Assembly: GCA_041569895.1 (NCBI GenBank)
Contig: JBFFXF010000383.1
Location: 1 to 5,523, forward strand
DNA from: JBFFXF01 sp041569895
Lineage (GTDB): Bacteria > Planctomycetota > UBA8108 > JACQVS01
DNA length: 5,523 bases
Reading direction: 5' to 3'
Under the pieces are notes generated by a model. The model did not search any database and was not told where the DNA came from. It saw only the letters and a list, made by a program, of their open reading frames with translations. Each line of letters begins with the position of its first letter. The stretch's first letter is position 1. Positions 1-5,523 of the stretch are shown one piece after another. A program made the translations under genes and the position numbers.

Positions 1-1421
1 GGCTGCGCCACCAGCGTCGCGACGACTTCTGGAAGCACGGCTCGGTGTGCGAGGAGTTCGATCGCATCACCTGCCCGGTCTACGCCATCGGCGGCTGGGC
101 GGACGGCTACAGCAACGCCGTTCCGCGACTGCTCTCCGGGCTGCGAGCGCCGCGCAAGGGACTCGTCGGGCCGTGGGCGCATCTCTATCCGCACCAGGGC
201 GTGCCGGGACCCGCGATCGGGTTTCTGCAGGAGGCGCTTCGCTGGTGGGACCACTGGCTGCGCGGCGTCGACACCGGCATCATGGAAGAACCTGTCTATC
301 GCGTGTGGATGCAGGAGGGCGTGCCGCCGCGCTCGTTCTATCCCGAGCGCCCCGGCCGATGGGTCGCCGAGCCATCGTGGCCGTCGCCCCGCATCCGCAC
401 GGAACGCCTCGTCCTCGAGCCGGACCGCCTCGAGTGGCGGAGCGGGAAGGACTCGAGCGCGAGCCAGCCGGGCAGTGCGCTCGAGATCTCATCGCGCCTG
501 ACCGTCGGACTGGTCGGCGGGCGCTGGTGCAGCTTCGGCGTCGAGGGGGAGCTGCCGGGCGACCAGCGCGAGGACGACGCGAACTCGCTGGTCTTCGATT
601 CCCGCGCGCTCGAGGAGAAGCTGGAGATCCTCGGCGCTCCCGTGGCGCGGCTCGAGATCACCGCCGACCGTCCGGTGGCGCTGATCGCCGTGCGGCTGAA
701 CGACGTCGCGCCGGACGGCTCCTCGACGCGCGTCACCTACGGGCTTCTCAACCTGACCCACAGAAACAGCCACGAGCGACTCGAGCCCCTCGACCCGGGG
801 CGACGTCACGCCGTCACCGTGCCGCTCAACGATGTCGCGCACGTGTTTCCGGCCGGCCATCGCGTCCGCCTGGCGATCTCGACGGCGTACTGGCCGATCG
901 CGTGGCCGGCGCCGGAGCCGGTGCGGCTCGCCGTGTTCACGGGCGCCAGCGGGGTCGAGCTGCCGGTGCGACCGGCGTGGTCGCGCGACGCCGAGCTGCG
1001 CCCCTTCGAGAGACCGGAGAGCGCCGAGCCGAGCGAGGAGGTCGACATCCACTCCTTCGGCGTCACCCGGAGGATCGATCGCGATCGCGCCACCGGAGAG
1101 ACCGTCTACACCGTCTCGGTCGACGCCACCGAGACCGGCGACATCGCGCTCTACCGCCTCGAGTCGATCGACCTCGAGGCGGGCCACGCCGTCGAGGAGC
1201 ATTTCCGGATCTCGGAGACCGACCCGCTCTCCGCCGAGGCCGAGATCATCCATCGCACGGTCTCACGGCGCGGATCGTGGCAGACGGGCATCACCACCTC
1301 GACCCGCCTGACATCGACGCGCACCGACTTCCGGATCGAGGCGACCCTCGAGGCGCGCGAGGGCGAGAAGCTCGTCTTCGAGAGAAGCTGGGATCGCACG
1401 GTGCCGCGGGACCTGGTTTAG
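1..1421 (+). CDS. CocE/NonD family serine hydrolase, 5'-truncated by window edge
   Basis: This is the C-terminal 472 residues of an alpha/beta-hydrolase of the CocE/NonD (X-Pro dipeptidyl-peptidase-like, cocaine-esterase-like) family. Members hydrolyse acyl or amide bonds with a Ser-Asp-His triad. The reading frame is open from base 3 with no stop, and the residues before the first GTG (45) already match the family (RRDDFWKHGSV), so the true start and the nucleophile serine lie to the left of the window. The catalytic Asp is in GGWADGY (codon 102-104) and the catalytic His is in GPWAHLYP (codon 180-182). WWDHWLRG follows, as is typical. From about base 350 to 1000 comes the beta-rich X-Pro dipeptidyl-peptidase C-terminal domain. 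The tail ends in FERSWDRTVPRDLV, the usual family ending, so the 3' end is intact (TAG 1419-1421). It converges on the minus-strand operon. Substrate is unknown: amide, ester and glutaryl-7-ACA activities all occur in this family. Confidence 0.95.
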   Translation, partial: LRHQRRDDFWKHGSVCEEFDRITCPVYAIGGWADGYSNAVPRLLSGLRAPRKGLVGPWAHLYPHQGVPGPAIGFLQEALRWWDHWLRGVDTGIMEEPVYRVWMQEGVPPRSFYPERPGRWVAEPSWPSPRIRTERLVLEPDRLEWRSGKDSSASQPGSALEISSRLTVGLVGGRWCSFGVEGELPGDQREDDANSLVFDSRALEEKLEILGAPVARLEITADRPVALIAVRLNDVAPDGSSTRVTYGLLNLTHRNSHERLEPLDPGRRHAVTVPLNDVAHVFPAGHRVRLAISTAYWPIAWPAPEPVRLAVFTGASGVELPVRPAWSRDAELRPFERPESAEPSEEVDIHSFGVTRRIDRDRATGETVYTVSVDATETGDIALYRLESIDLEAGHAVEEHFRISETDPLSAEAEIIHRTVSRRGSWQTGITTSTRLTSTRTDFRIEATLEAREGEKLVFERSWDRTVPRDLV

Positions 1422-1577
1422 GTGGGCGCGCCCTTACCGGAGCCTCGCCGCTCGCGGAGCTGACCCATCCGGAGGTTCCGTTGTACGCTTCTCCATGCAG
1501 CGCGTGAATTCGCTTTCGAGTCGATCTGGCGTCCATTCCGCGGGTGGTTCCCCGACGAGTGACCGCCGCACCGCCGC
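1422..1577. other. convergent intergenic gap, no clear terminator
   Basis: This gap lies between the hydrolase stop and the transporter stop, which face each other. It holds a perfect 10-bp palindrome GGGCGCGCCC (1424-1433) directly after the hydrolase stop, but no T-run follows. A 7-bp stem (1577-1583 with 1594-1600, one G-T pair, 10-base loop) straddles the transporter stop codon, also without a T-run. Either could contribute to ending transcription in a GC-rich genome, but neither is a standard intrinsic terminator. A 59-codon ATG frame starting at 1495 runs antisense into the transporter and has no well-placed ribosome site. Confidence 0.4.
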
Positions 1578-2813
1578 TCACGGTCGATGGGAGCCGTGGG
1601 AGCCCTTCAGGAAGGCCAGCAGGCCGAGCGAGAGCAGGGACGGCAGCGCCATGATCATGAACCCGCCGCCGTAGCCCACGTGCGGCAGCAGCGCGCCGAG
1701 CGTGCGCGTCGACCAGGCCTCGCAGAGGTTGATCCCCGCCATGAAGGCGCAGAACTGGGTCGCCGCGAGGCCGGGACTGGTGAGGTCCATGAAGAGGGCG
1801 TACACCGCGGCCGTCGCGAGTCCGATGCTGACGTAGAGCGCGACGATCAATACGAGCAGCGACCCCTGGCCCGTGCCGGCCGGTATCAGCAGCGTGACGA
1901 GACCGATGACGGCGACCAGCGTCGCGGCGAGCGCCTCGAAGGCGGCGACGGCCGCCCGGCGCGGCAGACGGTCGGCGACACGCCCTCCGAACCAGGCGCC
2001 CACCGCCATGGCGATGACCGCCGGCCCGAGGAAGAAGGAGCCGATCACCTCGCGCCCCACTCCCCGATCGGCGAGGAACACGCTCGCGATCGCGGTCAGC
2101 GACTTGAAGCCGGCGCCGGCAGTCGTCGCGAAGACGAGGGCGACCCACGTCCGCGCTTGCCCGAAGGCGCGGCGCAGCTCGGCGACGAGCTCGCGCCACC
2201 GATCGGCTCCCGCCGCGCGCTCGCTCAGGACGTCCCTTCCGACGCAGGCGCGCACGAGGACCGCCATGACGAGGATCGACACGATCAGCGACACGACCAC
2301 GCCGCGATGGCCGATCAGCCCGAAGGCGAGGATCGCGCCGCCGCCGAAGACGGCCCGCGCGCCGAGCATGCCGACCTGCATCCAGCCGTTCACCGAGCCG
2401 CGCTCGTGAAGCGGCACCGAGCCGATCGCCAGCGTGTCGATCGCCGCGTCCTGCGTGGCGGCTGCCACGGAGTGCACGACGAGCACCGCCGTGACCCACG
2501 CGAAGCTCTCGCGGAGATCGAGAAAGACGAGCGGGACGAGGGCGACGCTCATCGCCACCTGCGCCGTGATGACCCAGGAGCGCACGGAGAAGCGCGGCGA
2601 GCGGAGGACATCGATCGCGGGCGCCCAGAGGAACTTCAGCGCCCACGGCAGCACGACGACGGCGAGCAGCGCGGTGATGGCCTCGGGAGTCACCCCGGCC
2701 CGGCGCAGCTCCACCGGCAGCGCCCACCAGATGAAGCCCATCGGCGCGCCCTCGCAGAAGTAGAGCGCGCAGAAGAGAACGCGACGACCGGCGCGGGTGG
2801 ACTCGAGACTCAC
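1578..2813 (-). CDS. AmpG-like major facilitator superfamily transporter
   Basis: A 411-residue inner-membrane permease with about twelve hydrophobic segments. Motifs place it in the AmpG / acetyl-CoA transporter-like branch of the MFS: YFCEGAPMGF (18-27) in TM1, KFLWAPAID (60-68) in the TM2-3 loop, QDAAIDTLA (121-129), ERG (137-139) and MDLTSPGLAATQF (342-354) in the C-terminal half. GGRVADRLPRR (276-286) resembles the MFS loop motif. AmpG itself imports anhydro-muropeptides for cell-wall recycling, but many relatives in this branch have unknown substrates, so the substrate is not assigned. The start is GTG (2811-2813). An in-frame TGA 18 bases upstream of it limits choices, and no clear Shine-Dalgarno is present. 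The start lies 4 bases after the stop of the GNAT-nitrilase gene, so translation is probably coupled to it. It is the last gene of the minus-strand operon. The C-terminus (KGSHGSHRP) is short and polar. Confidence 0.93.
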   Translation of the reverse strand: MSLESTRAGRRVLFCALYFCEGAPMGFIWWALPVELRRAGVTPEAITALLAVVVLPWALKFLWAPAIDVLRSPRFSVRSWVITAQVAMSVALVPLVFLDLRESFAWVTAVLVVHSVAAATQDAAIDTLAIGSVPLHERGSVNGWMQVGMLGARAVFGGGAILAFGLIGHRGVVVSLIVSILVMAVLVRACVGRDVLSERAAGADRWRELVAELRRAFGQARTWVALVFATTAGAGFKSLTAIASVFLADRGVGREVIGSFFLGPAVIAMAVGAWFGGRVADRLPRRAAVAAFEALAATLVAVIGLVTLLIPAGTGQGSLLVLIVALYVSIGLATAAVYALFMDLTSPGLAATQFCAFMAGINLCEAWSTRTLGALLPHVGYGGGFMIMALPSLLSLGLLAFLKGSHGSHRP

Positions 2814-2817
2814 CGGG

Positions 2818-4422
2818 CTACACGGTGCGGATCACCTCGACCGGGACCCTCGACTCGAGCGTGTAGAGGTCCGAGCGGCGGTCCCGCAGCGGCCGCACGG
2901 TGCCGAGCTGGCGCGCCTGCTCGAGCGCGGCGAGGTCCAGGTCGCTGATCACCACCGTCTCGCTGTTGAAGTCGCTCTTCGCCGCGATGGCGTCGGTCGG
3001 GAACTGGAAGTCGCTCGGCGTGCAGATCACCGCCTCGCCGTAGTTTATCAGGAAGTTCTCGACCTGCGGCAGGTTGCCGACGTTGCCCGAGAGCACCGTG
3101 TAGACGATGTTCTCGACGGCACGGGCCTGTGAGGTGTACCGCACGCGCAGGTAGGACTTGCGCTCGTCGGTGCTGAACGGCACGAAGATCACCTCGACGC
3201 CGGCGAGCGTCATCAGCCGCGCGAGCTCGGGGAATTCGACGTCGTAGCAGACGAGGATGCCGATGCGGGCATGCCCGGTATCGAAGACCTTGAGGCCCTC
3301 GCCCGGCTGGATGCCGTACTCCTCGCGCTCGTTCGGAGTCACGTGGAGCTTCTGCTGCTCGTAGAAGTTGCCGCTCGGCGTGAAGAGGTGCGCGACGTTG
3401 CGGATCTCGTTTCCGACCGGCGTCGGATGCGAGCCGGCAATGATGAAGATGCCGCTCTCCCTGGCGCAACGCACGAAGAGCTCACGGTATCGATCGGTGA
3501 GGCCGGCGAGCTCGACGATCGCCTGGCGCGAGTCGAGCGTTCGATCGAAGATCGAGAAGAGCTGCGCGGTGAAGAGCTCCGGCAACAGAAGGAAGTGGCA
3601 GTGGTACTGCTCCGCCGTCGCGACGAAGAAGTCGACCTGCTGCTCGAACTCCGCCCACTCCCGCACGCGCCGCATCTCGTACTGCGACGCGCAGACGCGG
3701 ATCCGGCGGACCGGGCGCTTCATCGGCGCCGCCGCAATGCGCCGCCGCGTCGGCCGGAAATCCGGGTTCTCGAGCTCGAGGAAAGTCGCGTAGTCGAGGC
3801 TCTGCTCGTCGCGCAGGTAGCCCATCCAGACGCCGCGCGCCGTGTAGCCGGCCTTGAGGTGGGCGTTGAGCGCGGAGTCCTTGAGGTCGCCGGCGACGAC
3901 CTTCGCGACGTACTCCTCGGGGGTCAGCTTGCCGGCGTGCTCGCGGTAGCCGGGAATCCGTCCACCCGCGACCATGCGCCGCAGGTTGAAGCGAGCGAGG
4001 ATCCGCTTGCGGCCCTCGTACAGCTTGCCGGCGATCCCCTGCCCGCGGAAGTCGGGATGGACGGCGATGTCCGCCCCGTAGAGCGTGTCGCCCGCGGGGT
4101 CGTGGGTGCTGAAGGTGCCGCTGCCGGTGATCTCGCCGTAGGAGTACCACGGCGAGTCGTCGTCGAGCTGGACGATCAGGGACATCGCGTAGCCGACGAC
4201 GCGGTCACCGCGGACGGCGACGAGCTGCCCCTCGGGGAAGGTCTCGATCTGCATCGCGAGCATGCGCTCGTCGCATAGGCCGGACTGGGAGATCGCGTAG
4301 GCGGCCTTCTCGCACTGGTAGATCGCCGGGACGTCCTCGGGCCGGGCCCGGCGGACCCGGATCGCGGGCTCCCTCGACTTCCTGGGCGTCGCGCTGGCGG
4401 ACTTCGTATCCCCGGGCGTCAT
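2818..4422 (-). CDS. bifunctional GNAT acetyltransferase / carbon-nitrogen hydrolase (YhcX-like fusion)
   Basis: A 534-residue soluble two-domain protein. After a polar leader (1-19), residues 20 to about 205 form a GNAT domain. Its acetyl-CoA-binding motif A is VHPDFRGQGIAGKL (121-134), matching the R/Q-x-x-G-x-G/A pattern at R126-A131. Residues about 240-515 form a nitrilase-superfamily C-N hydrolase domain with the catalytic set Glu282 (LLPELF), Lys358 (QQKLHVTP) and Cys392 (LVCYDVEFPE). A second conserved Glu is probably within NEREEYG (364-370). The same architecture and length occur in Bacillus subtilis YhcX and relatives, whose substrate is not established. The likely chemistry is amide hydrolysis through a Cys thioester, possibly coupled to N-acyl transfer, in the cytoplasm. 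Start ATG 4420-4422 is 40 bases from the SET gene stop, with only a weak purine stretch (GAAGA) 6 bases before it. An 8-codon frame overlaps this ATG as ATGA. The downstream transporter starts 4 bases after the TAG stop (2818-2820). Confidence 0.96.
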   Translation of the reverse strand: MTPGDTKSASATPRKSREPAIRVRRARPEDVPAIYQCEKAAYAISQSGLCDERMLAMQIETFPEGQLVAVRGDRVVGYAMSLIVQLDDDSPWYSYGEITGSGTFSTHDPAGDTLYGADIAVHPDFRGQGIAGKLYEGRKRILARFNLRRMVAGGRIPGYREHAGKLTPEEYVAKVVAGDLKDSALNAHLKAGYTARGVWMGYLRDEQSLDYATFLELENPDFRPTRRRIAAAPMKRPVRRIRVCASQYEMRRVREWAEFEQQVDFFVATAEQYHCHFLLLPELFTAQLFSIFDRTLDSRQAIVELAGLTDRYRELFVRCARESGIFIIAGSHPTPVGNEIRNVAHLFTPSGNFYEQQKLHVTPNEREEYGIQPGEGLKVFDTGHARIGILVCYDVEFPELARLMTLAGVEVIFVPFSTDERKSYLRVRYTSQARAVENIVYTVLSGNVGNLPQVENFLINYGEAVICTPSDFQFPTDAIAAKSDFNSETVVISDLDLAALEQARQLGTVRPLRDRRSDLYTLESRVPVEVIRTV

Positions 4423-4445
4423 CTGTCGTCTTCGGATTGCTCCAT
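4419..4445 (-). other. 8-codon upstream reading frame overlapping the GNAT-nitrilase start (ATGA)
   Basis: In the 40-bp gap between the SET stop and the GNAT-nitrilase ATG, a minus-strand ATG at 4443-4445 opens the frame MEQSEDDR. Its TGA (4419-4421) overlaps the ATG of the next gene as ATGA. Such an overlap could allow translational coupling by re-initiation, which would fit the weak Shine-Dalgarno of the downstream gene. No good ribosome site precedes the mini-frame itself, so it may be chance. Confidence 0.25.
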
Positions 4446-4462
4446 TGGCCCAGAAAAACCGA

Positions 4463-5047
4463 TCACGGGAAACGGTTCTCGACGATCGACGGCACGCGTC
4501 GCGGATCCGCCGCGGCCGCCTCGACGGTGCGCGGGTCGGCGAGCAACGGCCAGAGCGGCTGCTCCACCTCGCGGATCCTCGCGAACGCCTCCCTGATCGC
4601 CGCGTCCCAGCGCGGCCGCAGGTCGTCGAAATGCTCGGCGGTGATCACGCCCCGGCACTCCCGGCGCCCGCAGCAGCACTCGAACGGACGCTCGAGGTTG
4701 AGCGCGGCGTAGTCGCTGGTGAGCTCCTCCCCGACCTCGATGTCGCGCACCGCGATCTCGAGATCCAGCCCGCCGGGAGCGAGCACGTTCGCCTCGCAGC
4801 TGTGGTTCATGAACCGGGAGAAGTCCCAGCAGAGGATTCGCTCGCCACGGCCGTTGATCCACGTGAACCGCTCGAGGACTCCGGCGTATCGCTCGCCGAG
4901 CGCCTCGACGCGAGGCGGAGCGAGCACCTGATCGAGGGCGTCGAGCGTCCAGATGATCGTTCCCCGTGGTATTCGACGCGTCGCGAAGACGCCGTAACCG
5001 ATCCGCTCGTCTACCGCTCGAAGCTCCGTGTCGGGATGCAGCACCAC
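4463..5047 (-). CDS. SET-domain protein, probable protein lysine methyltransferase with post-SET zinc cysteines
   Basis: A 194-residue protein made almost entirely of a SET domain, a fold that transfers methyl from S-adenosylmethionine to lysine. The motifs appear in order: IGYGVFATRRIPRG (16-29), the start of the SET core that binds cofactor; FMNHSCEAN (79-87), the NHSC signature; EIAVRDIEVGEELTSDYA (97-114), with Asp112-Tyr113 in the place of the usual DY; and CCCGRRECRG (124-133), a post-SET C-x-C-x4-C motif. By analogy with eukaryotic post-SET enzymes, Cys84, Cys124, Cys126 and Cys131 could bind zinc. The frame extends upstream to a GTG at 5197, but that part is low-complexity and crosses a good promoter (5124-5152). 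The GTG at 5045-5047 follows GGAGG (5061-5065) by 13 bases and directly precedes the conserved domain, so it is preferred. A second GTG follows at once (5042-5044). The protein target is unknown. It is the first gene of the minus-strand operon. Confidence 0.9.
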   Translation of the reverse strand: MVLHPDTELRAVDERIGYGVFATRRIPRGTIIWTLDALDQVLAPPRVEALGERYAGVLERFTWINGRGERILCWDFSRFMNHSCEANVLAPGGLDLEIAVRDIEVGEELTSDYAALNLERPFECCCGRRECRGVITAEHFDDLRPRWDAAIREAFARIREVEQPLWPLLADPRTVEAAAADPRRVPSIVENRFP

Positions 5048-5060
5048 GCCGTCCGGTGAA

Positions 5061-5065
5061 CCTCC
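5061..5065 (-). promoter_or_regulatory. Shine-Dalgarno for the SET gene
   Basis: The minus strand reads GGAGG, 13 bases before the GTG at 5047 and 16 before the GTG at 5044. The spacing is longer than ideal, but this is the only strong purine-rich site near the start of the conserved domain, and it supports the 194-residue form. Confidence 0.5.
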
Positions 5066-5123
5066 AGTCGCCTCGCGTTGGTCCGCCGCGCCGTGACTCC
5101 GGCCCGCGGCTGGCAAACGTCGA

Positions 5124-5152
5124 AGGGTATCGGGGTCCCCCGGGGCTGTCAA
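5124..5152 (-). promoter_or_regulatory. sigma-70-type promoter for the SET/GNAT-nitrilase/transporter operon
   Basis: On the minus strand a perfect -35 TTGACA (5147-5152) is followed by a 17-base spacer and a -10-like TACCCT (5124-5129), which keeps the key T, A and final T of TATAAT. Predicted transcription start is near 5117, giving a leader of about 70 bases before the GTG at 5047. The spacer contains overlapping GC palindromes (GGGGTCCCC at 5132-5140 and CCCCGGGG at 5138-5145) that could be a protein site or just GC-rich sequence. The promoter position also argues against the longer SET start at 5197. Confidence 0.55.
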
Positions 5153-5166
5153 CGGGAACCGGCTCT

Positions 5167-5215
5167 CGGGCGAGGCCCGTCCCGGAGGACCGGTCACGCC
5201 CTGCGGGCGTTCCGG
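5167..5215 (-). terminator. two tandem GC-rich hairpins, possible terminator of the upstream gene
   Basis: The first hairpin met by minus-strand transcription after the stop at 5234 has stem ACGCCC/GGGCGT (5196-5201 with 5205-5210, 3-base loop), extended by CCGG/CCGG (5190-5193 with 5212-5215) across a small internal bulge. The second is CGGGC/GCCCG (5167-5171 with 5175-5179, 3-base loop). Neither has a U-run, so a standard intrinsic terminator is not shown. The position, between the upstream stop and the operon promoter, fits a terminator or transcription insulator. Confidence 0.35.
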
Positions 5216-5233
5216 AGCGGCGGCGCCCCGGGA

Positions 5234-5374
5234 TCACTCGCCGTCGACGAGGTTTCCGCTGACCACCGACCCCTCGAGCTGCTCCCGGTCCACCGGGGCG
5301 TCGGTCACGAGGTTGCCGGCGAAGAGGACGCGCCTGCTCGGGGCGCCCTCGAGCGCGAAATAGGTCGGCGCGAT
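5234..5374 (-). pseudogene. 3' coding remnant of an unrecognised gene, no start, joined to a palindromic element
   Basis: The minus-strand frame ending at TGA 5234-5236 reads as 46 codons with almost exclusive G or C at third positions, like the real genes here, and its peptide looks natural (IAPTYFALEG at the beginning, SGNLVDGE at the end). It has two GNLV units 20 residues apart, echoed in the DNA as ACGAGGTT[G/T]CCG at 5247-5258 and 5307-5318. This could be a repeat of a beta-rich or beta-helix protein, but I do not recognise the family. Upstream the frame runs into the inverted repeat, where codon use becomes irregular. It then meets an in-frame TAG at 5519-5521 without any ATG, GTG or TTG before it. 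The simplest reading is the 3' end of a gene whose 5' part was displaced or interrupted by the element. A chance open frame is possible. Confidence 0.45.
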
Positions 5375-5522
5375 TCTGAGTGGTGTGGCTGGCCGAGCGA
5401 TTCTTCGTCCTGGCGCGAAGCGAGGCCGAGGCGATACAGCGGAGAGTATCGTCGAGGCCGAGCGACAAAGCCAGGGCGGAGAAGCGCCGGCCAGACGCCC
5501 TCTCAGAATCGTGTCGGGCTAT
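5360..5522. repeat. large imperfect inverted repeat, MITE/REP-like palindromic element
   Basis: The two ends match in inverted orientation: 5360-5380 against the reverse complement of 5502-5522 agrees at 17 of 21 bases, including a perfect 10-bp core CGATTCTGAG (5371-5380) / CTCAGAATCG (5502-5511). Moving inward, further paired blocks are CTGGCCG (5389-5395) with CGGCCAG (5488-5494), and CCTGGC (5409-5414) with GCCAGG (5470-5475). The centre is a perfect 6-bp stem with 8-base loop, CGATAC (5432-5437) / GTATCG (5446-5451). A 10-base direct repeat CGAGGCCGAG lies at 5421-5430 and 5453-5462. The element carries no convincing gene. The right end reaches the window edge, so its true length and any target-site duplication cannot be seen. 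Confidence 0.7.
5432..5451. repeat. central stem-loop of the palindromic element
   Basis: CGATAC pairs perfectly with GTATCG across an 8-base loop (AGCGGAGA). It is the symmetric centre of the larger inverted repeat (midpoint about 5441) and would form the tip of an RNA or cruciform hairpin on either strand. Confidence 0.6.
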
Positions 5523-5523
5523 A

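Noticed and set aside
1424..1433. GGGCGCGCCC palindrome as terminator of the hydrolase
   Set aside because: It has no loop and no following T-run. A 10-bp GC palindrome is not surprising at this base composition.
1495..1674. 59-codon plus-strand ATG frame after the hydrolase
   Set aside because: The nearest GGAGG is about 19 bases before the ATG, most of the frame is antisense to the transporter, and the peptide shows no recognisable pattern.
1587..2948. Long open frame (453 codons) on the plus strand opposite the transporter
   Set aside because: It is antisense to a clear membrane protein gene. Its product is an Arg/Asp/Glu/Gly-rich sequence with no domain, as expected from the opposite frame of GC-rich coding DNA.
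5048..5197. 50-residue N-terminal extension of the SET protein from the GTG at 5197
   Set aside because: The extension is low-complexity, contains the promoter and the Shine-Dalgarno, and precedes the conserved domain without any motif of its own.
4419..5468. 349-codon minus-strand frame spanning the SET gene and the palindrome
   Set aside because: Its product is Arg/Gly-rich and without recognisable motifs, and it overlaps the SET domain in another frame. Only its last eight codons are of possible regulatory interest.

Overview
This 5.5 kb window is GC-rich throughout, with strong G/C preference at third codon positions. It carries tightly packed bacterial genes and one repeat-like element at the right edge. 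The gene set (CocE-type hydrolase, AmpG-like transporter, GNAT-nitrilase fusion, bacterial SET protein) and the base composition suggest a free-living high-GC bacterium, for example Acidobacteriota, Myxococcota or a neighbouring phylum. The sequence does not fix the phylum.

Layout. Positions 1-1421 (+) hold the 3' part of a CocE/NonD-family serine hydrolase whose start lies to the left of the window. A 156-bp gap (1422-1577) separates it from a convergent block on the minus strand. Read 5'->3' on that strand, the block is a SET-domain protein (5047-4463), a bifunctional GNAT acetyltransferase/nitrilase-fold hydrolase of the YhcX type (4422-2818), and an AmpG-like major facilitator transporter (2813-1578). 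The gaps are 40 bp and 4 bp, so the three genes very probably form one operon. A good sigma-70-type promoter (TTGACA, 17 bp, TACCCT) lies about 70 bp upstream of the chosen SET start and supports the shorter SET start.

Upstream of that promoter is a pair of GC-rich hairpins. Beyond them is the 3' end of a coding-like stretch (minus strand, stop at 5234) with no start codon in the window. It runs into a large imperfect inverted repeat (about 5360-5522) with a central stem-loop at 5432-5451. The arms match well at their ends and the repeat reaches the window edge, so it looks like a MITE- or REP-like palindromic element that has joined or interrupted a gene.

How the genes may work together: the operon pairs a probable protein lysine methyltransferase, an enzyme with an acetyl-CoA-binding domain fused to a C-N hydrolase, and a permease of the muropeptide/acetyl-CoA transporter family. 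A shared task, such as uptake and amide hydrolysis or acylation of a small amide compound, is plausible but is inference only. Each family is known. The combination and the palindrome are the least ordinary parts of the window.
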